A DNA stretch of 64,000 nt from Streptomyces sp. NRRL S-646 (lineage in GTDB: Bacteria > Actinomycetota > Actinomycetes > Streptomycetales > Streptomycetaceae), in contig NZ_JODC01000005.1 in NCBI RefSeq assembly GCF_000720765.1, positions 720,316 to 784,315 of the forward strand, given 5' to 3'. Position numbers and translations under genes: made by a program. Within the stretch, counting starts at the first letter, position 1, and every line of letters starts with the position of its first letter. Shown here piece by piece: positions 24,731 through 32,505 of this stretch. The notes under the pieces were generated by a model that saw nothing but the letters and a program-made list of their open reading frames with translations, was not told the origin of the DNA and did not search any database.

Positions 24731-26577
24731 CGAACGACGCCAACACGAATCCGGCCGTCGACTCCCATCCGGTTGTCGACACCGGCTCGGTCGTCGACAC
24801 CTGCCCCGTCGTCGACATCGGCCCGGTCGTCGACTCGAATCCGGCCGTCGACACCGATCCGGTCGTCGACTCCCATCCGGTTGCCGACACGGGCCTGGTC
24901 GTCCGCACCGACCCGGTCGTCGACTCGAATCCGGTCGTCGACACCGGCCCGGTTGTCCGCACCGACCCGGCCGTCGATTCCCATCCGGTTGTCCGCACCG
25001 GCCCGGTCGTCGACACCGACCCGACCGTCTACACCAACCCGGTCGTCCGCACCGACCCGACGGTCTACACCAACCCGATCCTCAACGCCGACTGGTCCGA
25101 CCCGGACGTCGTCCGCGTAGGCGACGACTTCTACCTCACCGCCTCCAGCTTCGGCCGCGTCCCCGGCCTGCCCCTCCTGCACTCCCGCGACCTGGTCGAC
25201 TGGACGCTGGTCGGCCACGCGCTGGAACGCCTCGAACCTGCCGCCGAGTTCAGGACCCCGCGCCACGACTGCGGCGTCTGGGCGCCTTCGCTGCGCCATC
25301 ACGACGACCGCTTCTGGATCTTCTGGGGCGACCCCGACCAGGGCATCTTCCAGATCAACGCGCCACAGATACGCGGCCCGTGGACCCGCCCGTACCTGGT
25401 GAAGGCCGGCAAGGGGCTCATCGACCCCTGCCCCCTGTGGGACGAGGAGACCGGTGAGGCCCATCTCGTCCACGCCTGGGCCAAGTCCCGCTCCGGCGTC
25501 AAGAACCGCCTCACCGGCCACCGTATGCACCCCCACGGCACCGAACTCCTCGACGAGGGCAAGCTGATCGTCGACGGCGACCGCATCCCCGGCTGGTTCA
25601 CCCTCGAAGGCCCCAAGCTCTACCGGCACGACGGCTGGTTCTGGATCCTCGCCCCCGCCGGGGGAGTGGAGACCGGCTGGCAGGGCGCCTTCCGCTCGCG
25701 CGGCTTCTTCGGGCCGTACGAGGAGAAGATCGTCCTGGAGCAGAAGGACACCCAGGTCAACGGCCCGCACCAGGGCGGCTGGGTGCGCACCCCGTCCGGT
25801 GAGGACTGGTTCCTGCACTTTCAGCAGAAGGGCGCCTACGGCAGGGTCGTGCACCTCCAGCCGATGCGCTGGGGCATGGACGGCTGGCCGGTGCTCGGGG
25901 ACGACGGCGCACCCGTCGCCGTACACAAGAAGCCCGATCTCCCGCCGCAGCCGCCCGCGGCGCCTGCCACCGACGACGACTTCCCCGGCGGACGCTTCGG
26001 CCGCCAGTGGTCCTGGACCGCCAACCCTCAGGACGGCTGGGCCACCCAGCACTCCGGCGACGGGCTCCGGCTGACCTGCGTCCGCTCGGCCGACGCACAC
26101 GACCTGCGCAAACTCCCGAACGTCCTCACCCAGCGGTTGCCCGGTACGCCGTCGGTGGCCGAGGTGGAGCTGAACCTGCACAGCGAGGAACCGGGGGCGC
26201 GGGCCGGCCTCGCTGTCCTCGGGGACGCGTTCAGCTGGATCGGGCTCCAGCGGAGCGCCGACGGGACGGTCCATCTCGTGCACCGGTTCGCCGAGGGGGT
26301 CGCCGAGCACGAGCGGGACGCCGACCATCCGCGGATCGCCCCCGAGGGGCGGGTGCGGTTGCGGATCGAGATCGGCGCCGGGGCGCGCTGCCGCTTCAGC
26401 TACGACATCGGGGACGGCCCGCGCCCGTCCGGTCCCGTCTTCGCCGCCACCCCCTGGCGCTGGGTCGGCGCCCTGCTCGGCCTGTTCGCGCTCGCGCCCG
26501 TCGGCTCGGGTCACGCCGGGGCGGCAACGTTCACGCACTTCAGGATCGACCCCTTGTCACCCGTCGCGCCCGAGTAA
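24727..26577 (+). CDS. Intracellular GH43 glycosidase with N-terminal hexapeptide repeat
   Basis: A 616-residue family 43 glycoside hydrolase without a signal peptide, likely an intracellular beta-xylosidase/alpha-L-arabinofuranosidase for imported oligomers. Residues 120-420 form the five-bladed domain: ADWSDPDVVRVGDDFYLTAS carries the catalytic-base Asp, DPCPLWDEETGEAHLVHAWA the pKa-modulating Asp region and WFTLEGPKLYRHDGW the acid Glu. Residues 440-610 form the DUF1349/GH43-C beta-sandwich. Residues 6-119 are 19 tandem six-residue units (DTGPVV-like), absent from ordinary family members, whose last unit, YTNPIL, is the native start of the conserved domain. The GTG at 24727 overlaps the previous stop. 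Confidence 0.88.
   Translation: MTNDANTNPAVDSHPVVDTGSVVDTCPVVDIGPVVDSNPAVDTDPVVDSHPVADTGLVVRTDPVVDSNPVVDTGPVVRTDPAVDSHPVVRTGPVVDTDPTVYTNPVVRTDPTVYTNPILNADWSDPDVVRVGDDFYLTASSFGRVPGLPLLHSRDLVDWTLVGHALERLEPAAEFRTPRHDCGVWAPSLRHHDDRFWIFWGDPDQGIFQINAPQIRGPWTRPYLVKAGKGLIDPCPLWDEETGEAHLVHAWAKSRSGVKNRLTGHRMHPHGTELLDEGKLIVDGDRIPGWFTLEGPKLYRHDGWFWILAPAGGVETGWQGAFRSRGFFGPYEEKIVLEQKDTQVNGPHQGGWVRTPSGEDWFLHFQQKGAYGRVVHLQPMRWGMDGWPVLGDDGAPVAVHKKPDLPPQPPAAPATDDDFPGGRFGRQWSWTANPQDGWATQHSGDGLRLTCVRSADAHDLRKLPNVLTQRLPGTPSVAEVELNLHSEEPGARAGLAVLGDAFSWIGLQRSADGTVHLVHRFAEGVAEHERDADHPRIAPEGRVRLRIEIGAGARCRFSYDIGDGPRPSGPVFAATPWRWVGALLGLFALAPVGSGHAGAATFTHFRIDPLSPVAPE
24742..25083 (+). repeat. 18-bp tandem repeat, 19 in-frame units
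   Basis: 342 bp of exactly 18-bp units, each coding a hexapeptide of the form D/R-T/S-x-P-V-V (for example GTCGTCGACACCGGCCCG phase). Units alternate DSHPVV, DTGPVV, DSNPVV, RTDPVV and YTNPVV, with higher-order blocks (DSHPVVDTG, RTDPVVDSNPVVDTG) repeated. It lies wholly inside the GH43 coding frame. Confidence 0.92.
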
Positions 26578-26610
26578 CCCACCGCACCCGTAAGCCTGTT
26601 GGGAGCCGCA

Positions 26611-27639
26611 ATGACGCAGCACCTCCATAGCAAGCGCTTGCCAAGATCGGGGGCCGGCAAGGTCCTGGCCGCCGTGATCGGTTTGGCGGCCGCGTTGAGC
26701 CTCGGGACGATCGGGCAGGCCAGGGCCGTCACCCCGGCTGGCGCTCCGGCTACGGTCTCGCCCGACGCCGACCGCTTCAGCGACCGGCCGCACGGCTTCG
26801 CCTCCCTCGCCGGGGGCACCACCGGCGGCGCGGGCGGCAAGGTCGTGACGGTCACCGACCAGGCCTCGCTGGCCAAGTATGCGGCGGCCGAGGAGCCGTA
26901 CATCATCCGGGTCTCGGGATCGATCGCCGTCGAACCCTTCGGGTCGAACATCGTCGTCGGCTCGAACAAGACCGTCATCGGCATCGGCGACACGGGCGAG
27001 ATCGTCCACGGGGAACTGCACCTCGACCCCGGCACGCACAACGTGATCATCCGCAACCTGACGATCCGGGACTCCTACGTCGAGGGCGACTGGGACGGCA
27101 GGACGCAGGACTTCGACGCCATCCAGATGGACACCGTCGACCATGTCTGGATCGACCACAACCGCCTCACGCACATGGGCGACGGACTGATCGACCTGGG
27201 CAAGGACAGCCAGTACATCACCGTCTCCTACAGCCAGTTCAGCAACCACAACAAGGCGTTCGGGATCGGCTGGACGACGAACGTCAAGACCCAGGTCACC
27301 ATCGACCACAACTGGATCACCCGGTCGAAGGTGGTGAGCGACGCACCCGAGCAGTCCTTCCATCTCGGGCGGCCGTGGCATCCGGGTGGTGAACCGGAGG
27401 CCGTCGCCGAGGTGCTGATCCGGGACACCGAGCTGCCGGCCGCGGTCAAGTCCGCGCCGTGGACCGACATGAGCGGGTTCTCGTGGAAGGACGCCCGGTT
27501 CGCCGAGTACCGCAACTTCGGGCCCGGGGCGGGTGTGACGGCCGACCGGCCGCAGATGAGCGACGCCGACGCGAGGACACACACCGTCGCCGACTACCTC
27601 AAGGGCGACGACAACTGGGCGCCGCACGCCCGCCGTTGA
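26611..27639 (+). CDS. Hybrid of PL1 pectate lyase (N) and CE8 pectinesterase (C)
   Basis: A 342-residue exported protein (Sec signal, cleavage near QARA-VT). Residues 50 to about 234 are a PL1 pectate lyase: HGFASLAGGTTGGAGGKVVT, EGDWDGRTQDFDAIQMDTVD, HVWIDHN and NHNKAFGIGW. From about residue 236 the sequence becomes the C-terminal part of a CE8 pectinesterase: SKVVSDAPEQSFHLGRPWHP, KSAPWTDMSGFSWKDARFAE, YRNFGPGAGV. The junction is at about 27312-27325. The lyase part lacks its catalytic Arg (QRNP region) and the esterase part lacks its DTLY and DFIFG aspartates, so both active sites are incomplete. ATG 26611 follows GGGAG. Confidence 0.85.
   Translation: MTQHLHSKRLPRSGAGKVLAAVIGLAAALSLGTIGQARAVTPAGAPATVSPDADRFSDRPHGFASLAGGTTGGAGGKVVTVTDQASLAKYAAAEEPYIIRVSGSIAVEPFGSNIVVGSNKTVIGIGDTGEIVHGELHLDPGTHNVIIRNLTIRDSYVEGDWDGRTQDFDAIQMDTVDHVWIDHNRLTHMGDGLIDLGKDSQYITVSYSQFSNHNKAFGIGWTTNVKTQVTIDHNWITRSKVVSDAPEQSFHLGRPWHPGGEPEAVAEVLIRDTELPAAVKSAPWTDMSGFSWKDARFAEYRNFGPGAGVTADRPQMSDADARTHTVADYLKGDDNWAPHARR
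26630..26641. promoter_or_regulatory. Perfect palindrome GCAAGCGCTTGC at start of lyase-esterase hybrid
   Basis: 12-bp perfect palindrome with the AAGCGCTT core, 19 bp after the ATG. An operator just inside a gene can block transcription; it shares its core with the 19898 and 17797 sites. Confidence 0.45.
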
Positions 27640-27707
27640 GCAGTTTCCCGCAGCAGACCCCCCACAACTTCACATCTCCGTTGGATCCAGAGGAAGAGAG
27701 CCGACCA

Positions 27708-29045
27708 ATGAAGAGCAGCATCCGCAGAAGCAGGCGCGCGGCCGTCGCCGTCGCCCTGGGCTCCGTGCTCGCACTGACCGCCACCGCCTGCGGCGACGAC
27801 GGCAGCGGCAGCGCGGGGGACAAGGGCAACGAGGGCTCCGGCAAGGGCGAGATCACCTTCTGGGACAACAACGGCGGTGTCCGGACCGACATCTGGAAGC
27901 AGGTCATCGCCGACTTCGAGAAGAAGAACCCGGACATCAAGGTCAACTACGTCGGCATCCCGGCCGCGAGCGCCCAGTCCAAGTACGACACCGCGATCCA
28001 GGGCGGCGGCCTGCCGGACGTCGGCGGCGTCGGCACCGCGATGCTCGCCGAGGTCGCCGTCCAGGGCGCGCTGGAGCCGCTGGACAGCCGTCTGGCGAAG
28101 AGCTCCCTGAACGGCAAGCTGAGCCAGAACCTGCTCGAAGGCAGCAAGGCCGCGGGCGGCGGCGACAAGCTGTACCAGATACCGACCTCGTCCAACAACG
28201 GCACGCTGTGGTACCGGACCGACCTGTTCAAGAAGGCGGGTCTGGACGCGCCGACGACGTGGTCGAAGTTCTACACGGCCGCCGACAAGCTCACCGACAA
28301 GAGCAAGAACGAGTTCGGTTTCACCATTCGGGGTGGCGAGGGCTCCATTGCGCCGGCGCTCGACGCCTCGTACAGCCAGAGCGGGATCACCTCGTTCTGG
28401 AACGGTGACAGGACGACGGTCAACGACCCGAAGAACGTTGCCGCGCTGGAGAAGTACGTCGCGCTCTACAAGAAGGACACCCCGTCCGCCGACGTCAACA
28501 ACGACTTCACCAAGATGGTCGCCCAGTGGGACAGCGGCACGATCGGCATGCTGAGCCACAACCTGGGTTCGTATCAGGACCATCTGAAGGCGCTGGGCGC
28601 GGACAAGTTCCGGGGGCTGCCCAACCCGACGCAGGACAACGGCGCCCGGGTGCAGATCTCCAACCCGGTCGACGGGCTGAGTGTCTTCAAGTCCAGCAAG
28701 AACAAATCGGCTGCCTGGAAGTTCGTCGAGTTCGCCGTCTCGCACGAGGAGAACTCCAAGTTCAACGAGTCCGCGGGGCAGATTCCGGCGAACACGGAAG
28801 CGGCGCAGGACGCGTGGATCCAGAAGGCCGAGCCCACGAAGCTGGCCGCTGCCGCGCTGAACGGGGCCGACACCAAGATCGTGCAGTTGCCGTACTACCT
28901 GCCGGACTGGAACACGATTTCCAAGGCGGACAACGAGCCGAACTTCCAGAAGGTGCTGCTCGGGAAGATGAGTGCGAAGGATTTCCTGGACTCGCTTGCC
29001 GATCAGTTGAACAAGGCGCAGGCGGACTGGAAGAAGAACCACTGA
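27708..29045 (+). CDS. Sugar-binding lipoprotein of ABC importer
   Basis: A 445-residue family-1 binding protein with an Arg-rich signal and lipobox (LTATAC). The mature chain has ITFWDNNGGVRTDIWKQVIA, GDKLYQIPTSSNNGTLWYRT, DLFKKAGLD and AAWKFVEFAVSHEENSKF. It is a surface lipoprotein that probably feeds the permeases at 19953-21769, since the locus has no other pair. Substrate presumably pectic or arabinan oligomers. It stands alone as a transcription unit between the hybrid gene and the CE12 gene and is followed by a short type A repeat. Confidence 0.9.
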   Translation: MKSSIRRSRRAAVAVALGSVLALTATACGDDGSGSAGDKGNEGSGKGEITFWDNNGGVRTDIWKQVIADFEKKNPDIKVNYVGIPAASAQSKYDTAIQGGGLPDVGGVGTAMLAEVAVQGALEPLDSRLAKSSLNGKLSQNLLEGSKAAGGGDKLYQIPTSSNNGTLWYRTDLFKKAGLDAPTTWSKFYTAADKLTDKSKNEFGFTIRGGEGSIAPALDASYSQSGITSFWNGDRTTVNDPKNVAALEKYVALYKKDTPSADVNNDFTKMVAQWDSGTIGMLSHNLGSYQDHLKALGADKFRGLPNPTQDNGARVQISNPVDGLSVFKSSKNKSAAWKFVEFAVSHEENSKFNESAGQIPANTEAAQDAWIQKAEPTKLAAAALNGADTKIVQLPYYLPDWNTISKADNEPNFQKVLLGKMSAKDFLDSLADQLNKAQADWKKNH

Positions 29046-29085
29046 GAGCTCGGGTGGTTTCGGTTTGTGGGGGGACTGCCGGTTG

Positions 29086-29128
29086 GTCGTGGCTGGTCGC
29101 GCAGTTCCCCGCGCCCCTAAGGGGGCGC
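29086..29128 (+). repeat. Interspersed repeat, type A (short form)
   Basis: GTCGTGGCTGGTCGCGCAGT then TCCCCGCGCCCCTAAGGGGG CGC. The middle block of the long form (CGGCGGAGCCGCATATCGAT) is replaced by AGTTC. The GCGCCCC/GGGGCGC hairpin may terminate the binding-protein gene. Confidence 0.75.
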
Positions 29129-29159
29129 TTCCCCTCATCCTTGTTTGAAAGGCACCGTT

Positions 29160-29966
29160 GTGTTCCTTACCCGCAGACAGGTCAGCCTGGCGGCTGTTGC
29201 CGCCGTTCCTCTCGCCCTGTCGGGCATCGGCACCGCGCAGGCCGCGCAGCGCCATCGCACCCTCTACATCGCCGGTGATTCCACCGCCGCGCAGAAATAC
29301 GCCGACGCGGCTCCCGAGACCGGGTGGGGTATGGCCCTTCCGTTCTTCCTCCGTAAAGACGTGATCGTCGCCAATCACGCCGTGAACGGGCGCAGTTCGA
29401 AGAGCTTCATCGACGAAGGCCGGCTCGATGTGATCCTCGGGCTGATCAAGCCCGGTGACCTCCTGCTCATCCAGTTCGCGCACAACGACGAGAAGAGCGA
29501 CGACCCCACCCGCTACACCGAGCCCTGGACGACGTACCAGGAATATCTGCGTCAGTACATCGAGGGCGCACGGTCGCACGGTGCCCGGCCCGTGCTCGCG
29601 ACCCCCGTCGAGCGCCGCAGGTTCGACGCGAACGGGAACGCCGTGCCGACCCACGGCGAGTACCCGGCGGCGATGCGCGCGCTCGCCGGGCAGGAGCGGG
29701 TGGCGTTGCTCGACGTCGAGGCGCTGTCGCTCGCGCTGTGGCAGCGGCTCGGGGTCGAGGAGACGAAGGTCTACTTCAACTGGACCGCCACCGAGCAGGA
29801 CAACACGCACTTCAATCCGCCGGGCGCGATCGCCGTGGCGCGGCTCGTGGCGCGGGAGTTGCTGCGCACGCGAGTGCTCGCGCTGCGGGACGTCATCCGG
29901 CTGAACGACGAGATTCCGACGTCCTGGATCACCTGGCCCGAGGCGAGCAGCGCCTCGGTCGCGTAA
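29160..29966 (+). CDS. Rhamnogalacturonan acetylesterase (CE12, GDSL-type)
   Basis: A 268-residue exported SGNH hydrolase (TRRQVSLAAVAAVPLALS signal, AQA cleavage). Catalytic blocks are block I AGDSTAAQ (nucleophile Ser), block II NHAVNGRSSKSF (oxyanion Gly), block III QFAHNDEK (Asn), and block V DNTHFNPPG (Asp and His). It should remove acetyl groups from rhamnogalacturonan so that lyases can act. The GTG start at 29160 follows AAAGG. It lies 17 bp upstream of the PL1 lyase gene, so the two are co-transcribed. Confidence 0.9.
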   Translation: MFLTRRQVSLAAVAAVPLALSGIGTAQAAQRHRTLYIAGDSTAAQKYADAAPETGWGMALPFFLRKDVIVANHAVNGRSSKSFIDEGRLDVILGLIKPGDLLLIQFAHNDEKSDDPTRYTEPWTTYQEYLRQYIEGARSHGARPVLATPVERRRFDANGNAVPTHGEYPAAMRALAGQERVALLDVEALSLALWQRLGVEETKVYFNWTATEQDNTHFNPPGAIAVARLVARELLRTRVLALRDVIRLNDEIPTSWITWPEASSASVA

Positions 29967-29983
29967 CCAAGGAGAGCCGCACA

Positions 29984-31297
29984 GTGCGTACACAGAAATG
30001 TCATGGACGCGTCATAGCGTCGATCGTGGGGTGCACCGCCCTGGTGCTCGGCGTCACGGGAACCGCCTCCGCCCACGCCCAGGCCCGGGACCTCGGCCGG
30101 CAGACGCTCGGCGCGAACGACGGCTGGGGCTCCTACGGCACCGGCACCACCGGCGGCGCGGCCGCCGACGCCGCGCATGTCCACACCGTCACCGACTGGG
30201 CCGGATTCAAGGCCGCCCTGGCCGACGGCGGCAGCGCGCCGAAGATCATCAGAGTGAGGGGGACGATCGACGCCGACGGGCCGAGCTGCGCCTCCTTCGA
30301 GGCACCGGGGTACGACTTCGCCACCTATCTGAAGACGTACGACCCCGCGGTCTGGGGCCACGACAAGAACCTGGACGGCGAGCCCGACGACAGCCCCGAG
30401 GGCCTGCGCCGCGCCTCCCAGGCCAACCAGGACGCCTACATCAAGGCCGCCGTACCCGCCAACACCACCATCATCGGCGTCGGCAAGGACGCCGGGTTCA
30501 AGGGTGCCAGCCTGCAGATCAAGGCCGTCGACAATGTCGTCGTCAGGAACCTGACCTTCGAGAGCCCTCTCGACTGCTTCCCGCAGTGGGACCCGACCGA
30601 CACCGCCGACGGCAACTGGAACTCCGAGTACGACAGCGCGGTGATCTACGGATCCACGCATGTGTGGATGGACCACAACACGTTCACCGACGGCGACCAC
30701 CCGGACAGCACACTGCCGTACTACTACGGCCGGATCTACGAGCAGCACGACGGCGAGCTCGACATCGTCAAGGGCGCCGACTACGTCACGGCCTCCTGGA
30801 ACGTCTTCGAGGACCACGACAAGACGATCCTGATCGGCAACAGCGACAGCGCCTCGACGGCCGCCGTCGACCGCGGCCATCTCAAGGTCACCTTCCACCA
30901 CAACCTGTTCTCGAACCTGGTGGAGCGCGCCCCGCGCATCCGCTTCGGGCAGGTCGACTCGTACAACAACCACTTCGTGGCCGAGGACGGCTACTCCTAC
31001 AGCTACGGCATCGGCATGGAGTCCCAGCTCGTCGCCGAGCACAACGCGTTCACGCTGCCGGACGGGGTCGGTGCCGGGAAGATCCTCAAGAAGTGGAAGG
31101 ACTCGCCGCTCACCGCCGACGACAACTACGTCAACGGTGAGCCGGTCGATCTGATCGCCGTCCACAACGCCGAGGTGCCCACCGAGATCCTCCGCTCGGG
31201 CGCCGGCTGGACGCCGACGCTGCGTACGAAGGTCGATCCGGCCAAGGCGATCCCCGGGATCGTCGACCACTGCGCGGGCGCAGGCAACCTGCGCTGA
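29984..31297 (+). CDS. Pectate lyase, polysaccharide lyase family 1
   Basis: A 437-residue exported right-handed beta-helix enzyme that should cleave polygalacturonate by beta-elimination with calcium. Signal peptide to ASAHA. Conserved segments are YDSAVIYGSTHVWMDHN (the WiDHN-type motif and Ca-ligand Asp), YVTASWNVFEDHDKTILIGN and HHNLFSNLVERAPRIRFGQV with the catalytic Arg. GTG 29984 is chosen over a long upstream frame because AAGGAGAG lies just before it and the signal begins there. It is intact and the likely parent family of the fragment at 22152-22743. Confidence 0.92.
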   Translation: MRTQKCHGRVIASIVGCTALVLGVTGTASAHAQARDLGRQTLGANDGWGSYGTGTTGGAAADAAHVHTVTDWAGFKAALADGGSAPKIIRVRGTIDADGPSCASFEAPGYDFATYLKTYDPAVWGHDKNLDGEPDDSPEGLRRASQANQDAYIKAAVPANTTIIGVGKDAGFKGASLQIKAVDNVVVRNLTFESPLDCFPQWDPTDTADGNWNSEYDSAVIYGSTHVWMDHNTFTDGDHPDSTLPYYYGRIYEQHDGELDIVKGADYVTASWNVFEDHDKTILIGNSDSASTAAVDRGHLKVTFHHNLFSNLVERAPRIRFGQVDSYNNHFVAEDGYSYSYGIGMESQLVAEHNAFTLPDGVGAGKILKKWKDSPLTADDNYVNGEPVDLIAVHNAEVPTEILRSGAGWTPTLRTKVDPAKAIPGIVDHCAGAGNLR

Positions 31298-31304
31298 CGC
31301 CCCC

Positions 31305-31331
31305 CGGCCGGGGCGCCCGACGCCCCGGCCG
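31305..31331 (+). terminator. Terminator hairpin after PL1 gene
   Basis: CGGCCGGGGCG - CCCGA - CGCCCCGGCCG, a perfect 11-bp stem followed by CTTCTCTC, 7 bp after the lyase stop. Confidence 0.75.
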
Positions 31332-31367
31332 CTTCTCTCATGAGCCGCACTGCGAAGGAGCACCCGC

Positions 31368-32504
31368 ATGCCCTCGCCTTCACTCTCAACTCAACTCCCT
31401 TTGTCCAGAAGGGGTTTCCTCGTCGCGAGCGCCGGGGCCGCCGCCGTGCTCGGCCTCGTGTCGACGCCCGCGCGGGCCGACTCGGGGGCGCGCCCGTTCG
31501 GCCGGTACGGTTCCCCGGACCGCCGCCTCACGCCCGGCACCCTCTACGTCGACCAGCAGGGCCGCGGCGACTTCGCGAGTGTCCAGGCCGCCGTGACCGC
31601 CGCGAGCGGCACCGGCCGGACGCTGGTGCTCGCCCCCGGCGTCTACCGGGAGACGGTCGCCGTGGACGTCACCCGCACGGAGGCGACCTGGATCGGCGCC
31701 TCGGAGGACCCCCGTGACGTCGTGATCGTGTACGACAACGCGGCCGGCACTCCCAAGCCCGGCGGCGGCACCCACGGCACCACGGGTTCCGCCACCACGA
31801 CCGTGCAGGCCGACGGTTTCATCGCCCGCTGGATCACCTTCGCCAACGACTGGCTGCGCGCCGACCACCCCGACATCGCGGGCACGCAGGCGGTGGCCAT
31901 CAAGGTGCAGGGGGACAGGAGTGCGTTCACCCACTGCCGCTTCCTCGGCCACCAGGACACCCTGTACGCCGACTCGATGGCGCTCGGCACCTTCGCCCGG
32001 CAGTACTTCGCGCACTGCCATGTCGAAGGCGACGTCGACTTCGTCTTCGGCCGGGCGACCGCGGTGTACGAGGACTGCCACTTCCGGACGCTGAACCGCA
32101 CCGACCTGGCAGCCGCCCCGTACGGCTTCGTCTTCGCGCCCTCCACGGCGGTCGCCAACCCCCGCGGCTACCTGGTGACACACAGCCGCGTGAGCAGCGA
32201 AGCCCCGGACGCCTACTACAAGCTGGCCCGGCCCTGGGTGCCCGGCTCCGACACCACCGCCCGCCCGATGCTCACCGTCCGGGACACCCGCCTCGGCCCC
32301 GGCATCGACGCGGTCGCGCCCTACACCAACATGTCGGAGACCTATCGGTGGCAGAACCAGCGGTTCGCCGAGTACCGCAACAGCGGACCCGGCGCGGAGA
32401 TCACGGTCCCCGAGAACCGGCCCCAACTCACCGACGCCCAGGCGGACTCGGCGACCCGCGAGTCCTACCTCGGTGACTGGAAGCCGTGGAAGGAGGAGTG
32501 CTGA
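31368..32504 (+). CDS. Pectinesterase (CE8), twin-arginine exported
   Basis: A 378-residue beta-helix esterase that removes methyl groups from pectin. It has a Tat-type signal (LSRRGFLVASAGAAAV). Active-site motifs in order: GTQAVAIKVQGDRSAF (Gln), HCRFLGHQDTLYADS (first catalytic Asp), VEGDVDFVFGRATAVYEDC (second Asp) and YKLARPWVPG (Arg and Trp). It is adjacent to a second CE8 gene with only 1 bp between stop and start, so they form an operon. The two differ enough to suggest different pectin methylation patterns as targets. Confidence 0.92.
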   Translation: MPSPSLSTQLPLSRRGFLVASAGAAAVLGLVSTPARADSGARPFGRYGSPDRRLTPGTLYVDQQGRGDFASVQAAVTAASGTGRTLVLAPGVYRETVAVDVTRTEATWIGASEDPRDVVIVYDNAAGTPKPGGGTHGTTGSATTTVQADGFIARWITFANDWLRADHPDIAGTQAVAIKVQGDRSAFTHCRFLGHQDTLYADSMALGTFARQYFAHCHVEGDVDFVFGRATAVYEDCHFRTLNRTDLAAAPYGFVFAPSTAVANPRGYLVTHSRVSSEAPDAYYKLARPWVPGSDTTARPMLTVRDTRLGPGIDAVAPYTNMSETYRWQNQRFAEYRNSGPGAEITVPENRPQLTDAQADSATRESYLGDWKPWKEEC

Positions 32505-32505
32505 C

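Noticed and set aside
24742..25083. CRISPR array
   Set aside because: The 18-bp units are contiguous, in-frame and lack unique spacers, so they are a coding tandem repeat.
24382..26538. 718-residue minus-strand frame opposite GH43, with tandem 'DRVGVD' repeats
   Set aside because: The repeats are the complement of the GH43 hexapeptide minisatellite; no domain of its own.
27594..29993. 799-residue minus-strand frame opposite the binding protein and esterase
   Set aside because: Caused by high GC codon bias on the opposite strand; two well-supported plus-strand genes occupy it.
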